Shown: positions 34,327-43,262 of the stretch, piece after piece | Numbering within the stretch: the first letter of the stretch is position 1 | How the letters are laid out: each line of letters begins with the position of its first letter | Assembly (NCBI RefSeq): GCF_030816475.1 | Contig: NZ_JAUSXF010000001.1 | Coordinates: forward strand, 4,464,001-4,528,000 | Direction of reading: 5' to 3' | DNA: 64,000 bases | DNA from: Arthrobacter pascens | Lineage (GTDB): Bacteria; Actinomycetota; Actinomycetes; Actinomycetales; Micrococcaceae | Notes under the pieces: model-generated | Told to the model about the DNA's origin: nothing | Database searches by the model: none | Seen by the model: the letters and a program-made list of their open reading frames with translations, nothing else | Program-made: the position numbers and the translations under genes

Positions 34327-34368
34327 ATATATGCCAGCCGGGGAATGCATTCCCCTATGGGCATATAT
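34327..34368. promoter_or_regulatory. 42-bp symmetrical dyad before the E1-E2 operon
   Basis: Outer perfect arms ATATATGCC (34327-34335) and GGCATATAT (34360-34368) are set symmetrically, by 4-base gaps on each side, around a perfect 16-bp palindrome GGGGAATGCATTCCCC (34340-34355). All stems share one centre. The site is 48 bases upstream of the E1alpha ATG and overlaps a TATATA stretch that could be the -10 box. It is an exceptionally clear operator candidate, for instance for an Lrp/AsnC-type regulator. Confidence 0.65.
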
Positions 34369-34415
34369 CCCAGCGACATTGCAACGCATCCGGATGCGGC
34401 AAGCAAGGAGACGGT

Positions 34416-35663
34416 ATGGGCACCACACATCTGCCCTCCACCGAGTTCGACGGAACAGCGGTAGACGACCAGCTCGAGGCTGATGCCGAGGCCGCCATGG
34501 GCGAGCCCGCGGCACAGATGGTTCAGCTCCTGGGCCCGGACGGGAAACTGGGCAACGATCCCGTCTATAGCCCCTACGCCGAGAAACTGGATCCCGAGAA
34601 GCTGCGCGGGCTCTACGCCGACATGGCCAGGATCCGCCGCTTCGATGTGGAAGCCACAGCCCTCCAGCGGCAGGGACAGCTGGCACTGTGGGTTCCGCTG
34701 ACCGGCCAGGAAGCCGCCCAGATCGGATCCGGCCGCGCCAGCCAGCCCCAGGACTACATTTTCCCTACTTACCGGGAGCACGGTGTTGCCCTCACCCGCA
34801 ACGTGGACCTGGCCGAGCTGCTGCGCCAGTTCCGCGGCGTCTCCAACGGCGGCTGGAACCCCAAGGACACCAACTTCCACCTGTATACCCTCGTCCTTGC
34901 AGCCCAGACGCTCCACGCGGTGGGCTACGCCATGGGCATCCAGCGCGACCAGAAGCTGGCGGCGGCGTCAGATCCGGTCGGCACGGAACCGCCGGCGGCA
35001 GTCATGGCCTACTACGGCGACGGTGCCAGCTCGGAAGGCGACGTCCATGAATCCATGGTTTTCGCTTCGTCCTTCAATGCACCGGTGGTGTTCTTCTGCC
35101 AGAACAACCACTGGGCCATCTCGGTGCCCAGTACTGTGCAGACGCGTGTCCCCCTGTCCAACCGTGCCAAGGGCTACGGTTTCCCGGGAGTGAGGGTGGA
35201 CGGCAACGACGTCATAGCAGTGCACGCCGTGACCGAGTGGGCGCTGGACCACGCGCGCCAGGGCAAGGGACCGGTGCTGATCGAGGCGTTCACTTACCGT
35301 GTGGGTGCCCACACCACGGCCGATGACCCCACAAAATACCGCCAGTCTGCTGAAGAGGATTCCTGGCGGGCCAAGGACCCCCTGGTCCGGCTTGAGAAGT
35401 ACCTGCGCGCCGAAGGACTGGCCGACGATACCTTCTTCGCCAAGGTCAAGTCCGACGGGGACGAGCTCGCGGCCTATGTGCGGCGGACCACCCATGACCT
35501 GGAAACCCCGGACATCCGTACCGCCTTCGCCAACACCTACGTGGAAGCCCACCCGCTCGTTGCGGAGGAGCTGGCGTGGTTCGAGGAATACAGCGCAGGA
35601 TTTGCAGCCGAACCGGATGCCGGCGCGCCGGGCGACGGGGCAGACACGAAGGCAGGCAACTGA
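34416..35663 (+). CDS. 2-oxoacid dehydrogenase E1 component, alpha subunit
   Basis: A 415-residue ThDP-dependent E1 alpha subunit of the alpha2beta2 type. The ThDP/Mg motif YYGDGASSEGD starts near residue 200 and closes with FFCQNN about 30 residues later. The phosphorylation-loop segment YRVGAHTTADDPTKYR is present. AAGGAG lies seven bases before the ATG. Most actinobacteria use homodimeric AceE for pyruvate, so this complex more likely acts on branched-chain 2-oxoacids (BkdA), but pyruvate cannot be excluded. E1beta follows with a one-base overlap. Confidence 0.92.
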   Translation: MGTTHLPSTEFDGTAVDDQLEADAEAAMGEPAAQMVQLLGPDGKLGNDPVYSPYAEKLDPEKLRGLYADMARIRRFDVEATALQRQGQLALWVPLTGQEAAQIGSGRASQPQDYIFPTYREHGVALTRNVDLAELLRQFRGVSNGGWNPKDTNFHLYTLVLAAQTLHAVGYAMGIQRDQKLAAASDPVGTEPPAAVMAYYGDGASSEGDVHESMVFASSFNAPVVFFCQNNHWAISVPSTVQTRVPLSNRAKGYGFPGVRVDGNDVIAVHAVTEWALDHARQGKGPVLIEAFTYRVGAHTTADDPTKYRQSAEEDSWRAKDPLVRLEKYLRAEGLADDTFFAKVKSDGDELAAYVRRTTHDLETPDIRTAFANTYVEAHPLVAEELAWFEEYSAGFAAEPDAGAPGDGADTKAGN

Positions 35664-36643
35664 TGACCACCATGACCATTGCCAAGGCCATCAATGAGGG
35701 CCTCCGCGCAGCGCTCAGCAACAACCCGAAGTCGCTGCTGATGGGCGAGGACATCGGGCCCCTGGGCGGCGTCTACCGGGTCACCGACGGCCTGATCGCA
35801 GAATTCGGCCCCGACCGCGTAGTGGACACACCCCTCGCCGAGTCGGGCATTATCGGCACCGCGATCGGACTGGCATTGCGCGGCTACAGCCCGGTCTGTG
35901 AAATCCAGTTCGACGGCTTCGTCTTCCCCGGCTTCAACCAGATCACCACGCAGCTGGCCAAAATGCATGCCCGCAGCAACGGCAACCTCACCGTTCCCGT
36001 GGTCATCCGGATCCCGTATGGCGGCGGCATCGGCTCCGTAGAGCACCACTCCGAGTCGCCGGAGGCGCTGTTCGCCCACACTGCCGGCCTGCGCATCATC
36101 ACGCCGTCCAACCCGCACGATGCCTACTGGATGATCCAGCAGGCAGTCGAATGCCAGGACCCCGTCATTGTTTTCGAGCCCAAGCGCCGCTACTGGCTCA
36201 AGGGAGACGTGGATGTCGAGGCCGCAGGCGCTGCCGACGACCCGTTCAAAGCCCACGTGCTTCGCGAGGGTGCCGACGCCACGATTGTGGCGTACGGCCC
36301 CCTGGTCCCGGTGGCACTGGCCGCGGCAAACGCCGCTGCCGAGGACGGCCGCAGCATTGAAGTAATCGACCTGCGCTCGATTTCTCCGATCGACTTCGAT
36401 ACGGTCACGGCATCCGTCAACAAGACCGGACGGCTGATCGTTGCCCACGAGGCCCCCACCTTCGGCGGCATCGGCGGCGAGATCGCAGCGCGGATCAGTG
36501 AGCGCGCCTTCCTCTCCCTCGAGGCCCCGGTCATCCGCGTCGGCGGTTTCCACATGCCCTATCCGGTGGCAAAGGTCGAGGAAGACTACCTTCCTGATAT
36601 CGACAGGATCCTTGAGGCCCTGGACCGCGCGCTGGCGTACTAG
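35663..36643 (+). CDS. 2-oxoacid dehydrogenase E1 component, beta subunit
   Basis: A 326-residue transketolase-like beta subunit that completes the E1 active site and binds E2. It shows [20 protein letters not shown] at the N-terminus, the conserved [22 protein letters not shown] region, here from about residue 115, and a C-terminal transketolase-C domain with [16 protein letters not shown]. The ATG shares one base with the E1alpha stop. It lies 107 bases before the E2 gene. Confidence 0.93.
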   Translation: MTTMTIAKAINEGLRAALSNNPKSLLMGEDIGPLGGVYRVTDGLIAEFGPDRVVDTPLAESGIIGTAIGLALRGYSPVCEIQFDGFVFPGFNQITTQLAKMHARSNGNLTVPVVIRIPYGGGIGSVEHHSESPEALFAHTAGLRIITPSNPHDAYWMIQQAVECQDPVIVFEPKRRYWLKGDVDVEAAGAADDPFKAHVLREGADATIVAYGPLVPVALAAANAAAEDGRSIEVIDLRSISPIDFDTVTASVNKTGRLIVAHEAPTFGGIGGEIAARISERAFLSLEAPVIRVGGFHMPYPVAKVEEDYLPDIDRILEALDRALAY

Positions 36644-36750
36644 ACACACCAAGGCACTCCAAACGCCTGCCGACCGCTCATCCTGCCCGTTCCGGCCGAC
36701 GCATCCTGCACAAGGAGCGGTGGCCGGAGGCTCCGAAAACCGAGGACATC

Positions 36751-38244
36751 ATGACTCTCAATAAGTTCAACCTCCCCGATGTGGGCGAAGGGCTGACAGA
36801 GGCGGAAATCGTTTCCTGGAAGGTCAAGCCGGGGGACACCGTTGCCATCAACGACGTCCTCTGCGAAATCGAGACCGCCAAGTCGCTGGTGGAGTTGCCG
36901 TCCCCCTTTGCCGGGACCGTCACGGAGCTGCTGGTCCCCGAAGGGGTGACGATCGACGTCGGCACCGCCATCATCAGCGTCACGGACGAGGTGTCCGGTG
37001 ATCCGACGCCTGCGGACGTCCCCGCGCCGGCAACACCTGTCCAGCCTCTGTACGGCAAGCTTCCGGAGGCCGACGCCGATGCTTCAGGCAGTGCCTTGGC
37101 CGCAGGTCCCCTGGTGGGTTCCGGCCCCAAGGCCGACGCCGTCAAGCGGCGCGTGCGCAGGCCCGCTCCGACGGCCGCCGGTACAGTTCCCGGGTCAGTA
37201 CCCGCTGCGATTCCCACGCCCGTCCCGGTGCCCCGGCAGGCGACAGAGGTGTCTCCAGCTCCCGTGTCTGACGGTTCGGAAGCGGATCCGGCCGATCTTG
37301 TGGACAACCGCCCCACCCTTGGCGGGACCATCACCGGCCTGGTGAACCGGGTCCTGGCCAAGCCCCCGGTCCGGAAGATCGCCAGGGACCTCGGGATCGA
37401 CCTCGCCGACGTCGTGGCTACCGGCCTGCGAGGCGAGGTTACGCGCGAGGACCTCGTCAGCTACCAGGCCCAGCGCGATGCGGAACTGGACAAAGCGGAC
37501 GGATTCTGGGGCAAGGCCGGAAAGCCGCAGGACCAGCGGATTGAACGGATCCCGGTCAAAGGCGTCCGCAAGGCAACCGCGAAGGCGATGGTCGAGTCGG
37601 CGTTTGCAGCGCCGCATGTCAGCATCTTCGTGGACGTTGATGCCAGCCGCACCATGGAGTTCGTCAAGCGGCTGAAGGTCTCCCGGGACTTCGAGGGCAT
37701 CAAGGTGTCCCCGCTGCTGATCCTGGCCAAGGCAGTCATCTGGGCCGCCGCACGGAACCCCAGCGTCAACGCCACCTGGGTGGACAACGCCGACGGCACG
37801 GACGGCGCCGAAATCCACGTCAAGCACTACATGAACCTGGGCATTGCGGCAGCCACCCCCCGCGGGCTTATGGTTCCGAACATCAAGGACGCGCAGGACC
37901 TTTCGCTCAAGGAGTTGGCGCTGGCCCTGAACAACCTCGCCACAACTGCCCGGGCAGGCAAGACCAAGCCCGCCGAGATGCAGGGCGGGACCCTGACCAT
38001 CACCAACATCGGTGCGCTGGGCATCGATACCGGGACTCCCATCATCAACCCGGGTGAGGTGGCCATCGTTGCCTTCGGGACCATCAAGCAGAAGCCGTGG
38101 GTGCTGGACGGGGAAGTCATCCCGCGCTGGATAACTACTCTGGGCGGTTCCTTTGACCACCGTGTAGTGGACGGTGACCTCTCTGCCCGCTTTATGGCCG
38201 ACGTCGCCGCCATCCTCGAGGAACCGGCGCTCCTGCTTGACTAA
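36751..38244 (+). CDS. Dihydrolipoamide acyltransferase (E2)
   Basis: A 497-residue E2 core protein. The lipoyl domain is at residues 1-78 with Lys44 in [10 protein letters not shown]. An Ala/Pro-rich linker precedes the peripheral subunit-binding domain at about 205-236 ([19 protein letters not shown]). The catalytic CAT domain is C-terminal, with the active-site HRVVDG near 469-474. There is one lipoyl domain only. No E3 (lipoamide dehydrogenase) gene lies next to it, so E3 must be shared with other complexes. Confidence 0.94.
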   Translation: MTLNKFNLPDVGEGLTEAEIVSWKVKPGDTVAINDVLCEIETAKSLVELPSPFAGTVTELLVPEGVTIDVGTAIISVTDEVSGDPTPADVPAPATPVQPLYGKLPEADADASGSALAAGPLVGSGPKADAVKRRVRRPAPTAAGTVPGSVPAAIPTPVPVPRQATEVSPAPVSDGSEADPADLVDNRPTLGGTITGLVNRVLAKPPVRKIARDLGIDLADVVATGLRGEVTREDLVSYQAQRDAELDKADGFWGKAGKPQDQRIERIPVKGVRKATAKAMVESAFAAPHVSIFVDVDASRTMEFVKRLKVSRDFEGIKVSPLLILAKAVIWAAARNPSVNATWVDNADGTDGAEIHVKHYMNLGIAAATPRGLMVPNIKDAQDLSLKELALALNNLATTARAGKTKPAEMQGGTLTITNIGALGIDTGTPIINPGEVAIVAFGTIKQKPWVLDGEVIPRWITTLGGSFDHRVVDGDLSARFMADVAAILEEPALLLD

Positions 38245-38317
38245 GCAGACTCACACACGAGCCACACTGCTTGCCCGGGCGCGCTGATTGACTGGGCACA
38301 CTCACAGGCCGGTACCC

Positions 38318-38926
38318 GTGGATAGCCCGGCCCTTCGGACCAAAAACCGGACGGCAGTGTGGTTGACCGAGATTTTCCAGCCGCCTGTGGTGGTAACCCT
38401 GCAGCTGCTGATTAGCCCCCTCATCGAGGCGGGGTTCCCCGGAACCGTCGTATACGGAGCGCTCGCTGCCCTTTTTGTGTGCGTCCTGCCGCTGTTCCTG
38501 CTGCTGGCGCTGGTGAGGCTGGGGAAGGTGACAGACCACCACGTCAGCAACCGTAAACAGCGTGCTCCGGTTCTGCTCATGGCCCTCGCGTCGGTGCTCG
38601 CAGGGCTGCTGGTGCTGGAATCCGCAGCCGCGCCGCGGAGCGTGATGGTCATGGTTCTGGCTGTCGTGGCCGGCATCCTCGTGCTGGCCGCAGTGAGCCC
38701 GTTCTGGAAGATGAGCGGGCACGCAGCAGCCATATCGTCTTCTGCCGCCATCTCCGTGCTGATGCTGGGGCCGGCCTGGCTGCCTTTGCTGATCCTGATA
38801 CCGGCAGTGGGCTGGTCCCGTGTGGTGCTCCGGGCCCACACTACGGGTCAGGTCATAGCCGGCTCACTGTTTGGCGGCCTGGTGATGGCGGGCCTGTGGT
38901 GGCTTCTGCGAGGCTGGCTGGTGTAA
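38318..38926 (+). CDS. PAP2-like membrane phosphatase family protein
   Basis: A membrane protein of about 202 residues with five or six hydrophobic helices. Degenerate PAP2 motifs are visible: SNRKQRAP (for KxxxxxxRP), KMSGHAAAIS (for PSGH) and SRVVLRAHTTGQV (for SRxxxxxHxxxD). The acid of the last motif is Gln here, so normal phosphatase activity is uncertain. The start is unclear: GTG at 38318 or TTG at 38288; neither has a strong ribosome site. It follows E2 by 73 bases. Confidence 0.72.
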   Translation: MDSPALRTKNRTAVWLTEIFQPPVVVTLQLLISPLIEAGFPGTVVYGALAALFVCVLPLFLLLALVRLGKVTDHHVSNRKQRAPVLLMALASVLAGLLVLESAAAPRSVMVMVLAVVAGILVLAAVSPFWKMSGHAAAISSSAAISVLMLGPAWLPLLILIPAVGWSRVVLRAHTTGQVIAGSLFGGLVMAGLWWLLRGWLV

Positions 38927-38983
38927 CGGCTCCCTAGGTTGGCGCCGGAAGAGTCAGGCATGAAGAGTCAGGCGCCGGAAGCC

Positions 38984-39373
38984 TCAGTAGGCCGGGTATG
39001 TATACAGTGCCTGGACCATGGCGGGATCCCCGCCCATCCCGTGCACAGCTGCCATTCCAGCGAAGACGAGGCCGCCAAAGCCGGCGGCGGCGGCTGAAAT
39101 GACCGCCAGCAACTTCCAGTCCGCGCGCAGGACCATCCCCGGTGTCTCAGGCAGGCGAAGGCCGGGGGAGATGAGGTTAGGGGCACTGTCCACGGAACCG
39201 TCGTCCAGGAGGGCCACCACGCGGCCGCTGCCGCGGTCCACCCGCATCGAACAGATGTGGTTACCGTGACGGGCCAGGAGAATGTCATGGCCAACAAGCT
39301 GGCGCCTCTGGCGAGTGATCAAGGGAACCCCCTGGTTGCCGTGGAAAGTGACTGTCCGCGTCATCGGGGGCAT
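38984..39373 (-). CDS. Small protein with C-terminal membrane helix, unknown function
   Basis: A 129-residue protein I do not recognise. A basic, beta-rich N-terminal region (TRTVTFHGNQGVPLITRQRR, then HGNHICSMRVDRGSGRVVAL) precedes one hydrophobic stretch near the C-terminus (LLAVISAAAAGFGGLVFAGM). A topology with the N-terminal domain in the cytosol is likely. The ATG at 39373 lacks a clear ribosome site; ATG at 39364 is an alternative. The codon pattern and position between a PAP2 gene and a terminator support a real gene. Confidence 0.6.
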   Translation of the reverse strand: MPPMTRTVTFHGNQGVPLITRQRRQLVGHDILLARHGNHICSMRVDRGSGRVVALLDDGSVDSAPNLISPGLRLPETPGMVLRADWKLLAVISAAAAGFGGLVFAGMAAVHGMGGDPAMVQALYTYPAY

Positions 39374-39424
39374 ATCTATTTTATCGCGGGGGCAGCCAGG
39401 AAAAACGGCACCAGGGAGTGAGAA

Positions 39425-39469
39425 CAGACACCATGCACGGGCTGTAAAAAGCACCGTGCATGGTGTCTG
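39425..39469 (-). terminator. Strong hairpin after uspA
   Basis: Perfect 16-bp arms CAGACACCATGCACGG and CCGTGCATGGTGTCTG enclose a 13-base loop. The structure starts 9 bases after the stop of the universal stress protein gene. Confidence 0.75.
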
Positions 39470-39477
39470 GAGGTTAC

Positions 39478-39906
39478 TTAGTCGGCGTCGTAGGTGTTGG
39501 CGATGTAGACGTCGCACGGGGCGTTGTGGGCAACGCTGTTGGCCACGCTCCCCAGCACGCGGCCGATGCCGCGCATCCTGCGGTTGCCCACCACGATCAT
39601 CTTGGCGTCCAGGCGCCCGGCCTCCCGAATAAGTGCCTCGGCAGGCTTGCCGCGCGCCGCTGAGTAGGTCACTTTGATATCTCCTGCCAGGGAGTCCGCA
39701 ACCGTCTTGGCGACGTTCTCGGCGCCGTCGGCGTCGGAGACGATCCACTCGTCGCTGCCGCTGCCGAAGATCTCCGTGCGGTCGCTGTCGAAGGCTGACA
39801 CCACGTGCAGCGACGCGCCGAGGGCGGCGGCCAGATCGCGTGCGGACTCGGCGGCCTTCTTGGCGGTTCCGCTGCCGTCAACCCCAACAACAATAATTCC
39901 GCTCAT
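39478..39906 (-). CDS. Universal stress protein (UspA family)
   Basis: A 142-residue single-domain USP with VVGVDGSGTAKKAAESA at the start and an ATP-binding-type C-terminal motif VVGNRRMRGIGRVLGSVANS. It is expected to be cytosolic and induced by stress. The ATG at 39906 has AAAGGAGC seven bases upstream, so it is preferred to the in-frame ATG six codons earlier. It is followed by a perfect hairpin terminator. Confidence 0.92.
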   Translation of the reverse strand: MSGIIVVGVDGSGTAKKAAESARDLAAALGASLHVVSAFDSDRTEIFGSGSDEWIVSDADGAENVAKTVADSLAGDIKVTYSAARGKPAEALIREAGRLDAKMIVVGNRRMRGIGRVLGSVANSVAHNAPCDVYIANTYDAD

Positions 39907-39954
39907 TTGTGCTCCTTTGCTCAATGGTCTGTACTGCAGATTCCGTTGCCAACG

Positions 39955-41265
39955 CTACAGCCCTGCGATGGCTTCCCGCAGCACGGGGGCCAGACGCCGC
40001 ACTCCTTCGGTAATGGCTTCCGGGGGCACGGCACTGAACGCCAGCCGCAGTTTGTTGGACGGTTCATCAGACGGAGTGAAGGCTGCGCCCGGGATAAACA
40101 CGACGCCGGCATCGATTGCCTTCTGCAGCAGAGGATAGGTATCCACGCCTTGCGGCAGGGTCACCCACACGAAGAAGCCTCCTTCCGGGGTGGTCCAGCT
40201 GATGCCGTCGGGCATGTGCTCGTCGAGCGCATCGAGCATTGCCTGGCACCTCTCTGCGTAGAGCCCGCGGTAGATTGCGATCTGCCCCTTCCAGTCATAG
40301 TCCCGGAGGTAGGCTGACACCAGCATCTGGTTCAGCGTCGGCGGACACAGCGTGACGGACTCAGAGGCCAGATAGTAGCGCCGCTGGAGATGCTCCGGAA
40401 CCAGGGCCCATCCGATGCGCAGGCCGGGCGCAAAGATCTTGGAGAATGAGCCCAGGTAGATGACGTCCCCCGGATGGTCCGCCCGCAGCGGTGCCAGTGG
40501 AGCCCCGTCAAAACGCAGCAGACCGTACGGATTGTCCTCGAGCACCAGAATATTCGCATTGCGGCATATCTCAACGATGCGCTGGCGGCGCTCCTTGGCC
40601 AGGGTGATGCCGGAAGGGTTGTTGAAGCTTGGAATAGTGTAGAGGAACTTGATGTTTTTCCCGGCCGTCTGGAGTGCGGCAATCCTGGCCCCAAGCAGTT
40701 CGGGGACCAGGCCGTCGTCATCCATCTCCACGGTTTCCACCTTCACCTGGTAGGCCTCAAAGGTGTTGAGTGCGCCCACATAGGTAGGGTTCTCCACGAG
40801 GACGACGTCGCCGGGGTTGCAGAAAACCTTGGTGGCCACATCCTGCGCGGACTGGGAACCGGCGGTGATCACCACGTTCTGCGGGACGGCGTCGAGGATT
40901 CCTTCGGCCGCCATCACTTCACAGATCTGTTTGCGGAGTTCTTCCATGCCCTGGCCGCCGCCGTACTGCAGGGCGATCAGGCCCTCGTTCGCGATGATCG
41001 CGGCGGCGGTCTCAGCCAGCCGTTCCAGGGGCAGTGACTGCAGGTAAGGGCTGCCGCCGGCGAGGGAAACCAGCCCGGGCCGCATGGAGACATCAAAAAC
41101 GTCCCGGACCGCCGATTGCCTGATGTTGGCTGCGCGCTCTGAGAAGAGGCCATCATGGCGATGGGCGGAGGTGGCAGCGCGTTCGAGTGCGTCGATGGCC
41201 TCGGCTGGAAGCAGCCCTGCGGTGTCAAGTGTTTCATTGGTCACATGCTCAGGATACAACCGCAT
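39955..41265 (-). CDS. PLP-dependent aminotransferase, 2-aminoadipate/MocR-like catalytic type
   Basis: A 436-residue fold-type I aminotransferase without an HTH domain, similar to LysN/ARO8-type enzymes. The PLP lysine is Lys276 in LGSFSKIFAPGLRIGW, preceded by LVLEDNPYGLLRFD and the phosphate region VVITAGSQSAQDVATKVF. The start is uncertain: ATG at 41265 lies inside a dyad and would be nearly leaderless, while GTG at 41244 follows GAG. It is divergent from a PEP-mutase-family gene. The substrate is not clear; 2-aminoadipate or an aromatic amino acid are candidates. Confidence 0.86.
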   Translation of the reverse strand: MRLYPEHVTNETLDTAGLLPAEAIDALERAATSAHRHDGLFSERAANIRQSAVRDVFDVSMRPGLVSLAGGSPYLQSLPLERLAETAAAIIANEGLIALQYGGGQGMEELRKQICEVMAAEGILDAVPQNVVITAGSQSAQDVATKVFCNPGDVVLVENPTYVGALNTFEAYQVKVETVEMDDDGLVPELLGARIAALQTAGKNIKFLYTIPSFNNPSGITLAKERRQRIVEICRNANILVLEDNPYGLLRFDGAPLAPLRADHPGDVIYLGSFSKIFAPGLRIGWALVPEHLQRRYYLASESVTLCPPTLNQMLVSAYLRDYDWKGQIAIYRGLYAERCQAMLDALDEHMPDGISWTTPEGGFFVWVTLPQGVDTYPLLQKAIDAGVVFIPGAAFTPSDEPSNKLRLAFSAVPPEAITEGVRRLAPVLREAIAGL

Positions 41266-41284
41266 GTTGCTAACTAGGCAACAT
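41264..41284. promoter_or_regulatory. Dyad at the aminotransferase start
   Basis: ATGTTGC-TAACTAG-GCAACAT is a perfect 7-bp dyad whose left arm includes the ATG of the leftward gene. It is a candidate operator for the divergent pair. Confidence 0.45.
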
Positions 41285-41308
41285 TTGTTGATGGACAAGG
41301 TATTTCGC

Positions 41309-41330
41309 TGGACGTGAGACTTTACGTCCA
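41309..41330. promoter_or_regulatory. Second dyad in the divergent intergenic region
   Basis: TGGACGT-GAGACTTT-ACGTCCA has perfect 7-bp arms. The same half sites TGGACGT and ACGTCCA occur, more widely spaced, at the promoter of the ABC importer (27642-27676). Confidence 0.4.
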
Positions 41331-41355
41331 CATGCGGAGGGGCTGGAATGGAGCA

Positions 41356-42219
41356 ATGACAACGCCCCCGCACTCCGCCGCCAATGCAGCCGCCTTCCAC
41401 GCCCTCCACCAGGCGGGCACGTCGCCCCTGGTCCTGGTCAACGTGTGGGACGCCGCGTCCGCCAGACTCGTGGAAGAGGCCGGGGCCACTGCCATCGCCA
41501 CCTCCAGCTCGGCAATCTCATGGAGCCTGGGCTTCCCTGACGGCAACAACCTCCCGCGGGCGCTGGCGATGGAAGCGCTGAGGAGGATCGTCGCCGCTAC
41601 CGGTCTCCCGGTGACGGCGGACATCGAAACCGGCTATGCGGGCAGCGGCAGCAGCTATGGCGGCGGACTCCTGCGGGACACCGTCCTGGCGGTGCTGGAC
41701 ACGGGCGCAATCGGCATCAACTTCGAGGACTCGGGCGACTCTCCACTCACCGCCGTCGACGACCAGTGCCGGCGCCTGAGCCTGATCCGGGAGACTGCGG
41801 CGTCCACCGGCGTCGAACTTTTCATCAATGCACGCACTGACACCTACCTGTCCGGTCATTACCCTGACCAGGCCTTCGAGGAGACCATCCGGCGCGCCGA
41901 GGCCTACCTCGCGGCAGGCGCCAGCGGCATCTTTGTCCCCGGGGTGACTGACCTGCGCGTTCTGCACGAACTTTCGCTTGGGATTGATGCTCCGCTGAAC
42001 GCACTTGCGGGTGTGGGGGCGCCGTCTGTGGGCGAACTTTACGACGCCGGCGTGCAGCGCATCAGCATCGGCGGCAACACTGCGAAGGCCGCGTATGCAA
42101 AAGTAGCCAAGGTGGCAGCCATGGTACTGGGCGACGGGAACTGGTCCGAGCTGGCAGGAGCCCGCAGCCACGCCGCCATGGATGCCCTCTTCGAAGACCA
42201 CGTGCCGTTCGATGATTAA
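41356..42219 (+). CDS. Isocitrate lyase/PEP mutase family protein
   Basis: A 287-residue TIM-barrel enzyme of the PEP mutase/isocitrate lyase superfamily, annotated in many genomes as carboxyvinyl-carboxyphosphonate phosphorylmutase. It shows VNVWDAASARLVEEAGATAIATSS at the start, the metal-site strand VTADIETGYAG, INFEDS and FINARTDTYL. The Cys-containing KKCGH loop of true isocitrate lyase is absent, so cleavage or mutation of another 2-hydroxy- or phosphono-acid is likelier. ATG 41356 has a short-spaced GGAG. It is divergent from the aminotransferase gene. Confidence 0.88.
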   Translation: MTTPPHSAANAAAFHALHQAGTSPLVLVNVWDAASARLVEEAGATAIATSSSAISWSLGFPDGNNLPRALAMEALRRIVAATGLPVTADIETGYAGSGSSYGGGLLRDTVLAVLDTGAIGINFEDSGDSPLTAVDDQCRRLSLIRETAASTGVELFINARTDTYLSGHYPDQAFEETIRRAEAYLAAGASGIFVPGVTDLRVLHELSLGIDAPLNALAGVGAPSVGELYDAGVQRISIGGNTAKAAYAKVAKVAAMVLGDGNWSELAGARSHAAMDALFEDHVPFDD

Positions 42220-42255
42220 ACGCGATGGAACTGCCCCTGCTGTTTGAGGCCCCGG

Positions 42256-43080
42256 CTATTTGAGGCTCAGGACCTCGGTCAGCGACACGCCGTTGACGTA
42301 GATCTCGGTCCGGATCGCACCCACCGACGCCACGGCGGTCTGCGTGAGCTGGGCCTCCACCCTGGGAATATCGCACACTCCTCCCGGCCGGATGGTGCCG
42401 GCCAGGTAGACGGTCACTGTGGTGCCGTCGAAGCTGCCGGCAAGGTACTGCAGCGTTGAAGCTGACAGGGAGTTGTAGGCGCCGGCCACCGGGGGCTCAG
42501 AACCGTCCAGGAGGGCGCGCATTGCCGCCGGTAGCGGTTCCGTGGCTCCGGCGGCGGGAAGGTGGACACCCACCAGGCTGTCATTGCAGCCAAAGCGCAC
42601 GCCGCCGCTGCCGCCGTCGTCCAGGAGCACGTAGTAGGCCGTGACTTTGTTGCTCCCGGCCGCGTTGCCTGAAGCGCTGGCGGCTGGCGGTGGTGGTGCA
42701 GGGGCCGCCGATGCCTGGTTTTCGCCGGATGCGGGGGCAGTGCCCGGGACGGCGGCCTCGCCCTGGCCTGCGCTGCCGGCTCCGCCTGCACCTGTGCCAG
42801 GAATAATGGAACTGCCAGGTGACGCGCCGGGGCTCGTGTCAGGGGAGGCGCCGGAAGCTGGAGCAGTGTTGGCTGAGGATCCGGCCGAGGGTGGCTGCTG
42901 GGCCTCAGGGGCAGGCGCGATTCGGTCCTGCGGTGTTGCCGCCTGCCCACCTGCAGCTGTGCCGGTCGAAGAACCTGGCCCGGTGCAGGCTCCCAGCCAG
43001 AACGGAAGGACCAGCGCCGCCACTGCCGCCGTCGCCGTCCTTGTTCTGGCACTTCGCCTGCTTGCCATGCTGCACCGCAT
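42256..43080 (-). CDS. GerMN-domain lipoprotein
   Basis: A 274-residue lipoprotein. The signal ends in the lipobox LGAC (Cys about 32). It is followed by a long low-complexity linker rich in Gly, Ala, Pro and Ser (about 35-140), and then by a GerMN/sporulation-type domain (about 145-274), in which ALLDGSEPPVAGAYNSL and AGTIRPGGVCDIPRVEAQL fit the family pattern. It is probably tethered to the outer face of the membrane; a role at the cell wall is inferred. The start ATG is either 43080 or 43068. The downstream gene is unrelated. Confidence 0.78.
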   Translation of the reverse strand: MRCSMASRRSARTRTATAAVAALVLPFWLGACTGPGSSTGTAAGGQAATPQDRIAPAPEAQQPPSAGSSANTAPASGASPDTSPGASPGSSIIPGTGAGGAGSAGQGEAAVPGTAPASGENQASAAPAPPPPAASASGNAAGSNKVTAYYVLLDDGGSGGVRFGCNDSLVGVHLPAAGATEPLPAAMRALLDGSEPPVAGAYNSLSASTLQYLAGSFDGTTVTVYLAGTIRPGGVCDIPRVEAQLTQTAVASVGAIRTEIYVNGVSLTEVLSLK

Positions 43081-43212
43081 TCCTGTCCCGGTACGTTCCG
43101 TTCATTAACGTTACGGGGGTCCGATGCGGTAGAGAATGCCGGGGCGGTACCGGTTGGGACAAGAGTTGGTCACGGCGCCGCCGCATAAGGGTGCAGCCTC
43201 ACGGGGAGATAA

Positions 43213-43250
43213 CAAACGCCCCGGGCGCCGGCCGGCACCCAGGGCGTTTG
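43213..43250 (-). terminator. Terminator of the FMN reductase gene
   Basis: CAAACGCCC (43213-43221) pairs with GGGCGTTTG (43242-43250), with further GC pairing inside. On the minus strand the stem ends GCGTTTG and is followed by TTAT, 13 bases after the stop codon. Confidence 0.7.
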
Positions 43251-43262
43251 GAGCCTGGAGTC

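Noticed and set aside
41356..42219. Authentic isocitrate lyase or methylisocitrate lyase (prpB)
   Set aside because: The KKCGH-type active-site loop is not visible and no methylcitrate genes are adjacent, so only the superfamily is assigned.
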